NCBI GenBank assembly: GCA_025966355.1
Contig: JAICWZ010000065.1
Span: forward strand, 1-8,297
Length of the DNA stretch: 8,297 nt
Origin: Thermomicrobiaceae bacterium
GTDB lineage: Bacteria > Chloroflexota > Chloroflexia > Thermomicrobiales > Thermomicrobiaceae
Direction of reading: 5' to 3'
Below are positions 1 to 6,703 of the stretch, in pieces (the stretch's first letter is position 1; every line of letters starts with the position of its first letter). The notes below the pieces were generated by a model that did no database searches, was not told the origin of the DNA, and was given only the letters and a program-made list of their open reading frames with translations. The position numbers and the translations under genes are program-made.

Positions 1-4
1 GACG

Positions 5-20
5 GGCACAATGTTGTGCC
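5..20. repeat. Perfect 7-bp inverted repeat upstream of the c-di-AMP receptor promoter
   Basis: GGCACAA (5-11) and TTGTGCC (14-20) are perfect inverted repeats separated by two bases. The two-base centre is too short for a full hairpin, though a 5-bp stem with a 6-base loop could form. It ends 13 bases before the -35 box of the following promoter, so it may be a dimeric regulator's operator. It could instead be the tail of an upstream terminator, but no T tract follows. Its role is inferred only. Confidence 0.35.
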
Positions 21-33
21 TGGACGCGCCGCG

Positions 34-62
34 TTGCCCGCGTTCGCGCAGCGGGCTATACT
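34..62 (+). promoter_or_regulatory. Sigma70-type promoter for the c-di-AMP receptor gene
   Basis: TTGCCC (34-39, 4 of 6 matches to TTGACA) and TATACT (57-62, 5 of 6 matches to TATAAT) are separated by exactly 17 bases. Transcription would begin near base 69, giving a leader of about 70 bases before the ATG at 138. The match is seen in the sequence; promoter activity is inferred. Confidence 0.6.
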
Positions 63-137
63 CCGAGCGTAGATCCCCTCGGAAATGGAGTGAGAACTGC
101 GTTCGTACAGTCAGATCCGACTGGAGGTTGGCCGGGA

Positions 138-467
138 ATGAAGTTGATTGTCGCGGTCGTCCAGGATGAGGACGCCGACAACCTGGTTCAGGAGCTTGTC
201 AACGCGAGCTTCCGTGTAACCCGCGTCAGCAGCACCGGCAGTCTGCTGCGCACCGGCAACAGCAGCCTCATCGTCGGTGTCGACGAACGTGAAGTGCAGC
301 ACGTCATCAGCATCATCCAGCGGGTCTGCAAACGCCGGACGCAGATCGCGGTGCCGTACTCGCCCGCCCTCGAACCGGGTCTGCTCTACCTCGCCGAAAA
401 CTTCGAAGTCGAGGTCGGCGGCGCCATCATTTTCGTCCTGAACGTCGAGCGATACGAACGCCTGTAG
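138..467 (+). CDS. darA: Cyclic-di-AMP receptor, DarA/PstA family (CdaR, formerly DUF970)
   Basis: This encodes a 109-residue cytosolic protein, exactly the usual length of the PII-like DarA/PstA (YaaQ) family. In Firmicutes these proteins form trimers that bind the second messenger cyclic di-AMP; the output partner is unknown. Family marks are the opening MKLIVAVVQDED, the ligand-loop segment FRVTRVSSTGSLLRTGN (residues 25-41), with Arg26 and Thr28 at positions known to contact c-di-AMP in S. aureus PstA, and the C-terminal VEVGGAIIFVLNVE. Residues 34-36 read GSL where many relatives have GGF, a mild change near the binding loop. The ATG at 138 is chosen because homologous sequence begins there and GGAGG (123-127) sits 10 bases ahead; an in-frame GTG at 90 would add 16 non-conserved residues. 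It has its own promoter. recA starts 123 bases downstream, also with its own promoter. Confidence 0.93.
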   Translation: MKLIVAVVQDEDADNLVQELVNASFRVTRVSSTGSLLRTGNSSLIVGVDEREVQHVISIIQRVCKRRTQIAVPYSPALEPGLLYLAENFEVEVGGAIIFVLNVERYERL

Positions 468-492
468 GTAGCTGAACTATCCACCCAGAACG

Positions 493-521
493 TTGACCGG
501 ACGCCCTGTAAACGGTACACT
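493..521 (+). promoter_or_regulatory. Sigma70-type promoter of recA
   Basis: TTGACC (493-498, 5 of 6) and TACACT (516-521, 4 of 6, with the key T, A and final T retained) lie 17 bases apart. The expected start point is about base 528, leaving a leader of roughly 60 bases before recA. An SOS-box-like inverted repeat begins a few bases downstream. Confidence 0.65.
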
Positions 522-532
522 TAGAGCCGAAT

Positions 533-548
533 TAGAACATTATTTCTA
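533..548. promoter_or_regulatory. Candidate LexA (SOS) box overlapping the recA transcription start
   Basis: TAGAA (533-537) and TTCTA (544-548) form a perfect inverted repeat around six bases. The core GAAC-ATTA-TTTC matches the Gram-positive type LexA site GAAC-N4-GTTC except for one base (T for G at 543). It lies at about +5 to +20 of the predicted recA promoter, a position where repressor binding would block transcription. recA is a near-universal LexA target. The match is visible; LexA binding is inferred. Confidence 0.5.
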
Positions 549-590
549 CATTGCACGAGTCAGCGGTCCAACACAGAGAGGCGAGCGTGA

Positions 591-1643
<1,053 letters not shown>

Positions 1644-1683
1644 CTTCGAATCCCCTGTAAGCATTCAAAATAGCATCGACTCA

Positions 1684-1714
1684 AAAGGGCATCACGCGGA
1701 TGATGCCCTTTCGT
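1684..1714 (+). terminator. Hairpin terminator after recA
   Basis: AAAGGGCATCA (1684-1694) pairs perfectly with TGATGCCCTTT (1701-1711), an 11-bp stem with a 6-base loop, starting 40 bases after the recA stop codon. The run of T after the stem is short (TTTCGTT), so it is an imperfect intrinsic terminator. It still separates recA from the downstream oxidase gene. Confidence 0.75.
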
Positions 1715-1883
1715 TATCCGCACAGGGTTCAACTGGACCCCGCCCTTTCCGGTTGTAGAATGGCCAACGAGCCTGTCATAGAGTGGCAAAATGAGCCAGG
1801 CGTGAGTGAACACCAGTTCGCGGCTGTCCCTTAACGATTCAGCCGCGCCGGCTTGATACGTCGATTATTTCGGGGGGAAGGGT
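1712..1883 (+). promoter_or_regulatory. Leader and promoter region of the sarcosine oxidase-like gene
   Basis: No gene is seen here. TAGAAT (1756-1761) is a fair -10 box, but no good -35 box lies at the right distance. An 8-bp perfect stem, CGCGGCTG (1819-1826) with CAGCCGCG (1840-1847) and a 13-base loop, lies between that box and the gene. A shorter hairpin, TGGC (1784-1787) with GCCA (1795-1798), is also possible. The purine run GGGGGGAAGGG (1872-1882) just before the ATG is a loose Shine-Dalgarno sequence. The region is probably a promoter plus structured leader; the function is inferred. Confidence 0.35.
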
Positions 1884-3029
1884 ATGAGTTCAGTAACGAG
1901 CGCGGATGTCATCGTTCTCGGGCTCGGCGGCATGGGGAGCGCCACCGCCGCCCACCTGGCGCGTCGCGGCGCGACGGTCATCGGCTTCGATGCCTTTGAA
2001 CCAGGTCACGCCAACGGCTCTTCGCACGGCGAAACACGGATCATCCGCAAGGCGTATTTCGAATCGCCGGATTACGTGCCGATGCTCGAACGCGCCTACC
2101 AGCTCTGGCATGACCTGGAAGCCGAATCGGGTCAAGAGCTCTTGACGATCAACGGTGCGCTGAACATCGGCAGCGCCGAGAGCGGATTCGTGACCGGCGC
2201 GGCGCGCAGCGCCCGCGAGTTCGGGCTGAACGTCGAGGAACTCGATGCCAGCGATGTCCGGAAGCGCTTTCCCGGATTCCAGCTGCCGGAGAATCTGGTG
2301 GCACTGTTTGACCCCGAAGGGGGCTTTTTACGCCCCGAACGCTGCACCGCTGCTCATCTGGAATCGGCGCACCAGCATGGCGCGACGCTGCGGTTCAACG
2401 AGCCGGTGCTCGAATGGGGATCGGACGGCGACAGCGTCTTCGTGCGCACCGCGACCGAACGTATAACGGCCGGTAAGCTCGTCATTACGGCCGGACCGTG
2501 GAGCAAGAACGTCATCGCTGGCTGGGACGCGCCGCTCGTCGTTTGGAGAATCGTCAATGTGCATTTCGGTTCGACGGCAGCGCAACGCTTCGCACCCGAG
2601 AACTGCCCGGTCTTCCTGATGGAGGTCCCGGAAGGGCATTATTACGGCTTCCCTGCGCTTCCCGGGCAGGGCGTCAAGATCGGCCGTCATGACATCGGTG
2701 CCGTCACGACGCCGGACACCATCGATCGCGAGGTACGTGAAAACGAAATTGTGATGCTCCGCAACGTGCTCGACACCTACATGCCTGGCGCATCGGGGCC
2801 AGTCCTGCGGACGCTCACTTGCATGTACACCAACACGCCGGACCATCATTTCGTGCTCGATCACCATCCAGCGCACGACAACGTCGTTGTCGGCTGCGGC
2901 TTTTCCGGCCATGGCTTCAAGTTCGCCAGCGTGATCGGCGAAATCTTGAGCCAGCTCGCCCTCGATAGCGAATCTCAGCTTGACATTGGCTTTCTGGCGA
3001 CCGGTCGTTTTTCGAAAGAATTGCGGTAG
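1884..3029 (+). CDS. FAD-dependent oxidase of the monomeric sarcosine oxidase / N-methyl-L-tryptophan oxidase family
   Basis: The 381-residue product matches the length of monomeric sarcosine oxidase (about 390). This family oxidatively demethylates N-methyl amino acids with oxygen, giving formaldehyde, hydrogen peroxide and the amino acid. The FAD-binding fold opens with VIVLGLGGMGSATAAHLARRG (residues 9-29; GxGxxG at 13-18), and E50 lies in SHGETRIIR (47-55). Active-site residues known from Bacillus sarcosine oxidase are retained: His48, Arg52 and Arg55 in that motif, Lys265 (oxygen activation) and His269 in VKIGRHDIG, and Lys346 in GFSGHGFKF. Cys313 in the motif TCMYTNTPDHHF (312-323) matches the cysteine that holds FAD covalently. 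The substrate (sarcosine, N-methyltryptophan, or pipecolate or another imino acid) cannot be read from the sequence, so no symbol is given. It is a single-gene unit between two hairpins, with no partner subunits of the heterotetrameric enzyme nearby. No signal peptide is seen, so it is cytosolic. Confidence 0.9.
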   Translation: MSSVTSADVIVLGLGGMGSATAAHLARRGATVIGFDAFEPGHANGSSHGETRIIRKAYFESPDYVPMLERAYQLWHDLEAESGQELLTINGALNIGSAESGFVTGAARSAREFGLNVEELDASDVRKRFPGFQLPENLVALFDPEGGFLRPERCTAAHLESAHQHGATLRFNEPVLEWGSDGDSVFVRTATERITAGKLVITAGPWSKNVIAGWDAPLVVWRIVNVHFGSTAAQRFAPENCPVFLMEVPEGHYYGFPALPGQGVKIGRHDIGAVTTPDTIDREVRENEIVMLRNVLDTYMPGASGPVLRTLTCMYTNTPDHHFVLDHHPAHDNVVVGCGFSGHGFKFASVIGEILSQLALDSESQLDIGFLATGRFSKELR

Positions 3030-3056
3030 GGCCCGCCACATCTGAAAGCGGACACG

Positions 3057-3091
3057 ACGAGACCCGCGAAAATCGCGGGTCTCGTTTCATT
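3057..3091 (+). terminator. Strong intrinsic terminator between convergent genes
   Basis: ACGAGACCCGCGA (3057-3069) pairs perfectly with TCGCGGGTCTCGT (3073-3085), a 13-bp GC-rich stem with a tight AAA loop, followed by TTTCATT. It begins 27 bases after the oxidase stop and ends 27 bases before the stop of the opposite-strand hydrolase gene. The T-rich tail is on the plus strand, so it best serves the oxidase, though the stem could also slow minus-strand transcription. Confidence 0.85.
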
Positions 3092-3117
3092 CCTGGGGTG
3101 ATGACGACTGGGGACGA

Positions 3118-4395
3118 TCAGCCGCCGACGCGGCGCGCGGTGTAGTAGCGCGGGCCCCAGTACGAATCCCAGAGGTTGCTGATCGTCACACCGACGCTCT
3201 CGTTCGCGGCGCTGATGAACTGGCCGTTCCCGATGTAGATACCGGCGTGCGACAGACCCCACTGATAGGTATTCTGCTGGAAGACCAGATCACCCACCTG
3301 CAGGTCGTTCGCGTCGACATAGCTGCCCATCGTAACCTGGGAGGCCATATCACGCGGGAACCCACCGCCGGTGACCTGATTCACGACGTAGTAGATGAAG
3401 CCCGAGCAGTCGAAACCACTTGGTGTCGTGCCGGCCCACACATACGGATAGCCGAGATATTTCATCGCCTCAGCGGCGATCTGCTGACCGACCGAACTCG
3501 CGGCCGGTGCGGCGGCCGTCTGCACGGTCGGAGCGCTCTGCGTATTCGCGTCGGCTTGCGCCGGCTGCTGATCCGTTTGAGTCAAGTAGTCGGCCATCAT
3601 CCAGCCACTCATGCCGGAGTAGTCGACACCCCACCAACTATTGCCGGAACCATCTTGCTTCGGTCCGTCGATGACATGGACGACAGCGCCGTCCGGAGCG
3701 ACGGTCTGGACAGCCGAGTCGTAGCCGACATCCGAGCGCAAGTTCAAGCCGTCACCATTGGTGCCGGTAACCTGCGCGTTTCCCCCGACCGTGATGCCGC
3801 TCGGCGCGGCCGTTTGCACGGTGGCGGTGGTCTGCGCCGCAGGCGTCGCGCTGCCGCCGATGACGAGATAATCACGTGCGGAGTAGCCGGTCTGCCCGGA
3901 GTACGAGATGTTTTCCCACACATTGCCGTCGCCGTCGGTGACTTCGGCGCCAACCACTTGCGCGGTCGCACCGTCTGGAATCACCGTCAACGTGTTCGAA
4001 TTGTAGGATGCCGAATCCCGGAGCCGGAGGCCGTCGCCATTCGTTCCGGTGATTGTCACCGTCTGCCCCGAGGCGACTGCCGCCCGCGACAGGTAGTCGC
4101 TGACGATCCAGCCCTCCTGGGAATTCGCGGCAACGTTATACCAAGACGATCCGTCCGAACCCGTTTGTGGTCCGGCCAGAACGGAGAGTGTCGTACCATC
4201 TGGAAGCGTGGTGAGTACATTTCCTGAAACGGCATCGCGCATATTGACGCCGTCACCGTTCGTATGAGCCACGACCGCCTCATCGCCGACGATGAGGTTC
4301 GTGTCCGCCGCGACCGGTGCGACCGTTGCAGCAGACACCGTTGCGGCCAGCAGCAACCCGACAACCAGGCGCCGCCGTTCTCTTCGAACGCCCAA
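3118..4395 (-). CDS. Secreted NlpC/P60 peptidoglycan hydrolase with three SH3b domains
   Basis: The 425-residue product is predicted to be an exported cell-wall endopeptidase of the NlpC/P60 family, whose members cut peptide stems of peptidoglycan. A basic n-region (GVRRERRR) and hydrophobic stretch (LVVGLLLAATVSAATVAPVA) form a signal peptide with likely cleavage near APVA-AD (residues 27-31); RRRLVV is weakly Tat-like. Three bacterial SH3 domains follow (about 38-102, 111-178, 204-273), each with a TNGDG-(V/L)-x-(M/L)-R motif and ending in (S/A)xDYL. Ala/Thr/Gln-rich linkers lie between domains 2 and 3 and before the catalytic domain (302-422). The nucleophile is Cys330 in FDCSGF and the base His383 in SHAGIYIG. 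The third catalytic position, usually His, is Ser395 (FISAAN). The TTG at 4395 is preferred because the purine run at 4400-4411 lies just upstream; an ATG at 4419 would add eight residues but has no Shine-Dalgarno sequence. The gene is monocistronic and convergent with the oxidase. Confidence 0.9.
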   Translation of the reverse strand: MGVRRERRRLVVGLLLAATVSAATVAPVAADTNLIVGDEAVVAHTNGDGVNMRDAVSGNVLTTLPDGTTLSVLAGPQTGSDGSSWYNVAANSQEGWIVSDYLSRAAVASGQTVTITGTNGDGLRLRDSASYNSNTLTVIPDGATAQVVGAEVTDGDGNVWENISYSGQTGYSARDYLVIGGSATPAAQTTATVQTAAPSGITVGGNAQVTGTNGDGLNLRSDVGYDSAVQTVAPDGAVVHVIDGPKQDGSGNSWWGVDYSGMSGWMMADYLTQTDQQPAQADANTQSAPTVQTAAAPAASSVGQQIAAEAMKYLGYPYVWAGTTPSGFDCSGFIYYVVNQVTGGGFPRDMASQVTMGSYVDANDLQVGDLVFQQNTYQWGLSHAGIYIGNGQFISAANESVGVTISNLWDSYWGPRYYTARRVGG

Positions 4396-4399
4396 TCGA

Positions 4400-4411
4400 C
4401 CTTCCCTTCCT
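4400..4411 (-). promoter_or_regulatory. Strong Shine-Dalgarno sequence that decides the start of the NlpC/P60 gene
   Basis: On the minus strand AGGAAGGGAAGG is followed by TCGA and then TTG (4395-4393). The ATG at 4419 lies upstream of this purine run and is itself preceded by a TGGCCGGCCA palindrome rather than a ribosome site. The run would therefore be wasted inside the coding region if the ATG were used. Confidence 0.6.
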
Positions 4412-4441
4412 AAGACCATTGGCCGGCCATCTGGTGACTAA

Positions 4442-4475
4442 CCTGTCGCCGGGAGCCCGAGTACCTGGCAACAGG
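4442..4475 (-). promoter_or_regulatory. Hairpin in the predicted 5' leader of the NlpC/P60 gene
   Basis: In the minus-strand transcript CCUGUUGCC (4475-4467) pairs with GGCGACAGG (4450-4442), nine pairs including one G-U wobble, around a 16-base loop. It lies about 30 bases ahead of the Shine-Dalgarno sequence. It has no U tract and so is not a standard terminator. It may influence translation or message stability; this is inferred. Confidence 0.4.
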
Positions 4476-4722
4476 AGCCGTATTACCAAAACTGGCGCGA
4501 TGTCGTTGTCGTCCCCACTAAGCGGCAACGCGTCCAGTCAGCCAACCATCGGTTCGTTGTTTCGTTGTCACGACCAGTCCGCGCGACCACTGCGATCAGC
4601 GCAAATTGGAGCGGTCTCGACTTGCGAAAACATCGAATCGAACGTAGTAAATGGTTCTTTTCCAATCGGCCGGGCATGTCTTTGTCCCCAACGAAGCCCT
4701 CGTGAGCCGATTGATCCCTCGC

Positions 4723-4752
4723 AGGCTAGCATACGCACGAGCAACCTGTCAA
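4723..4752 (-). promoter_or_regulatory. Candidate promoter for the NlpC/P60 gene
   Basis: On the minus strand a perfect TTGACA (4752-4747) is followed after 18 bases by TAGCCT (4728-4723), which keeps the key T, A and final T and is preceded by the extended -10 element TGC. Transcription would begin near 4716, giving a leader of about 320 bases. The -10 box is only 3 of 6, so activity is uncertain; a nearer promoter was not found. Confidence 0.45.
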
Positions 4753-4800
4753 CTCTGACCGCGCAGGTTTGAGCGAACGAACGCCAGTCTTGCGCCTATC

Positions 4801-5571
4801 TTACTCAACTACTGAGCGCCGAATTGGAACTCCGCGCGACGATAAGTACTGTTTTGCTGCGCCGATCGTATGAGTGCCGTAATGAAAAATCGAGGCCGCA
4901 AGTACCGCCTGGGCGTTCGCAACCGCGATTCCCTGATAGAGATGTTCCAGGGTGCCAACGCCGCCCGAAGCAATGACCGGCACATCGACCGCCTCGACGA
5001 CCGCCGCCGTCAGCGCGAGATCGTACCCATCCTGCGTGCCGTCGGCGTCCATACTCGTAAGCAGAATCTCTCCGGCGCCAAGCTCGACGCCACGTCGCGC
5101 CCAGTCCAGGACATCGATCCCGGTCGGGATTCGACCGCCATGGGTATAGACCTCCCAGGCGCCGTCGCCCGAGCGGCGTGCGTCGATCGCCAGCACAATG
5201 CATTGGTTGCCGAAACGCGTCGACGCCTCCGCGATGAGATTCGGGTCGGCAACCGCCGCGCTGTTCACGCTCACCTTGTCCGCCCCGGCACGCAGCAGCG
5301 TGTAGACGTCGTCCGCGCGGCGCACACCGCCGCCGACTGTGAGCGGAATAAAGACGTGCTGTGCCGTTTCGCGCACCACATCGACCATTGTGGCGCGACC
5401 GTCGGAGGTGGCGCTGATATCGAGAAAAATCAGCTCGTCAGCGCCTTCGGCATCGTAACGTGCCGCGAGTTCGACCGGATCACCGGCGTCGCGCAGCCCC
5501 TGAAATTGCACCCCCTTGACCACACGACCGTCGGTAACGTCAAGGCAGGGAATAACGCGTCTGCACAACAT
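4801..5571 (-). CDS. hisF: Imidazole glycerol phosphate synthase, cyclase subunit HisF
   Basis: The 256-residue (beta-alpha)8 barrel enzyme takes ammonia delivered by HisH and converts PRFAR to imidazole-glycerol phosphate and AICAR, the fifth-stage reaction of histidine synthesis. The general acid/base residues known in the family are in place: Asp11 in RRVIPCLDV and Asp130 in VLAIDAR. Further marks are GRVVKGVQF (16-24), the phosphate-binding loops TVGGGVR (78-84) and ASGGVGT (201-207), and the C-terminal IFHYG (228-232). The ATG at 5571 gives the exact conserved N-terminus; the frame is open further upstream but that stretch is coding in another frame. Its start lies four bases after the stop codon of the coiled-coil gene, with a modest GAGAGAAG ribosome site inside that gene. 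It is the last gene of the operon; no clear terminator follows. Confidence 0.97.
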   Translation of the reverse strand: MLCRRVIPCLDVTDGRVVKGVQFQGLRDAGDPVELAARYDAEGADELIFLDISATSDGRATMVDVVRETAQHVFIPLTVGGGVRRADDVYTLLRAGADKVSVNSAAVADPNLIAEASTRFGNQCIVLAIDARRSGDGAWEVYTHGGRIPTGIDVLDWARRGVELGAGEILLTSMDADGTQDGYDLALTAAVVEAVDVPVIASGGVGTLEHLYQGIAVANAQAVLAASIFHYGTHTIGAAKQYLSSRGVPIRRSVVE

Positions 5572-5575
5572 GTCG

Positions 5576-6703
5576 CTACTTCTCTCGCCCGTCCGGCGTT
5601 GTATGATCGCCGGTTCGCTGCTCGGCCTGGCGGCGGGCATCCATTACCGTGTCGTATTCGTGCTGCGCCTGTTCAAGTTTCAGCCGCGCGCGCTGTTCAT
5701 GCAGCTGCCACATCTCACGGCGTACCCGTTGGTCGACGCGCGTCAACTCCTCCAGCTGAATTTCGGTCAGCGAGAGACGATAGGCGAGTTCGCGGTCTAT
5801 TTCATCAAGCTGCTCGGTACGGGCCGTAAGCCGCTCGAAACGCTGGGTCGTGGCGGCATCCAAGTTGGCCACCCGCGACTCTCCCTGCTTTCGGAGTTCC
5901 TCAAGGCGCTCGACCGCCTGATCGTCGCGCTCCTTCGCCTGCGCACGGTAACGCTCGATCTCGCCGTCGAGACGCTCTTGCGCATCACGCAGCACATCGA
6001 AGTGCGGCCAGATCGTGGTAATCGTCTGCTCGACCTCATCGATCCGCACGACGAAGGCGTTGGTGCTCTCGATCCCCTCGGTCACCTGTACCGAAATGTT
6101 CTCGATCTGCTGCGCGACCTCGGCGACCCGCCGCCGGGCATCCTGATCGACGATCTTGGTTGCGTCGTCCACGCGGAGCAGATCGCGCTGCAATCGCTCG
6201 ACTTCGACCCGCAGGTTCTCGATCGAGTCGCGCAGCGCCTGCGACACAACGATCTGTCGTTCGCTGTGGGCACCGAGATGATCGATCAGTCCACGCAGAT
6301 CGTCGAAGCGCTTGGTGTCCTGGCTGACGTCGTCACGCTGGCGTCTGACTGTTTCGAGCAGTTCGGCCACATGCGCTTGCAGCGATCGGATAGGGCGCGT
6401 CGAATCATCAATCCGTGTCTCAAGATCGCTCAGCTGTTGGCGTACGCGCGATTCTTCGAGTTGCCGTGCCTGCCCCGATTGCGAGACTTCGTGGCGATGC
6501 TGTTCGAGCGTGAGGCGATACTGGGCGATGGTTGCGTCGCTTGTCTTGAATTGATCTTCCAGCCGCGTCTGGCGGCTGGTGAACTCGCGCGCAATGGCGC
6601 GCAGTTCGTCGATCTGCGCTTGCAGCGTTTGCACCTTGGCTTCGTCGCGCTTGCGCCGTTCGTCATCGCGCGCGACGTCGCGCAAGTCATTTCGGACGGT
6701 CAT
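5576..6703 (-). CDS. Uncharacterised coiled-coil protein inside the his operon
   Basis: I do not recognise this 375-residue protein. Nearly all of it reads as long amphipathic helix rich in Glu, Arg, Gln, Asp and Leu with heptad-like spacing (for example [36 protein letters not shown]). It has no cysteine, no signal peptide and no membrane segment, so a cytosolic elongated protein is likely. Prolines occur only at 104, 233 and 370, splitting it into three helical stretches; WPHF (232-235) is the most distinctive spot. A polar tail ([13 protein letters not shown]) ends it. The ATG at 6703 overlaps the end of hisA by 17 bases and has a good ribosome site (AGGGGTG) within hisA; its stop is four bases before hisF. 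This coupling argues for a real, coexpressed gene. Coiled coils give spurious similarity to SMC- or myosin-like proteins, so no function is assigned. Confidence 0.8.
   Translation of the reverse strand: MTVRNDLRDVARDDERRKRDEAKVQTLQAQIDELRAIAREFTSRQTRLEDQFKTSDATIAQYRLTLEQHRHEVSQSGQARQLEESRVRQQLSDLETRIDDSTRPIRSLQAHVAELLETVRRQRDDVSQDTKRFDDLRGLIDHLGAHSERQIVVSQALRDSIENLRVEVERLQRDLLRVDDATKIVDQDARRRVAEVAQQIENISVQVTEGIESTNAFVVRIDEVEQTITTIWPHFDVLRDAQERLDGEIERYRAQAKERDDQAVERLEELRKQGESRVANLDAATTQRFERLTARTEQLDEIDRELAYRLSLTEIQLEELTRVDQRVRREMWQLHEQRARLKLEQAQHEYDTVMDARRQAEQRTGDHTTPDGREK

Larger units (their letters stand above)
4396..4800. other. Long intergenic region between hisF and the NlpC/P60 gene
   Basis: These 405 bases hold no convincing protein or tRNA gene. 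On the minus strand they contain a candidate promoter (4723-4752), a 9-bp hairpin (4442-4475), the palindrome TGGCCGGCCA (4420-4429) and the Shine-Dalgarno sequence of the hydrolase gene. Only weak pairing, GCGCA (4761-4765) with TGCGC (4791-4795) around 25 bases, lies just after the hisF stop, so no clear hisF terminator is seen. I compared it by eye with the c-di-AMP (ydaO) riboswitch and other common riboswitch cores and found no good match. Confidence 0.5.

Noticed and set aside
90..137. GTG start adding 16 residues to the c-di-AMP receptor
   Set aside because: The added residues are not family-like, while the ATG at 138 begins the conserved fold and has GGAGG upstream.
1733..1761. Full sigma70 promoter for the oxidase gene (CTGGAC with TAGAAT)
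   Set aside because: The -10 box is fair but the -35 candidate matches only two of six bases, so it is kept only as part of the leader-region note.
4483..4677. A 64-codon minus-strand open frame in the hisF-NlpC/P60 gap
   Set aside because: It has only a weak ribosome site, no recognisable motif and an arginine/threonine-rich composition that looks like translated non-coding sequence.
4500..4690. Imperfect direct repeat on the minus strand (TGGGGACAAAGACAT at 4690-4676 and TGGGGACGACAACGACAT at 4517-4500)
   Set aside because: Only two copies with an insertion between matching parts; this is compatible with chance in a region rich in CAACGA-like words.
4396..4720. Possible ydaO-type c-di-AMP riboswitch ahead of the NlpC/P60 gene
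   Set aside because: The conserved blocks of that riboswitch could not be found on the minus strand; short resemblances such as GACAGGTTAG are not enough.
5572..5640. N-terminal extension of the hisF frame
   Set aside because: The extra 23 residues overlap the end of the coiled-coil gene, while HisF proteins begin at the motif containing catalytic Asp11.
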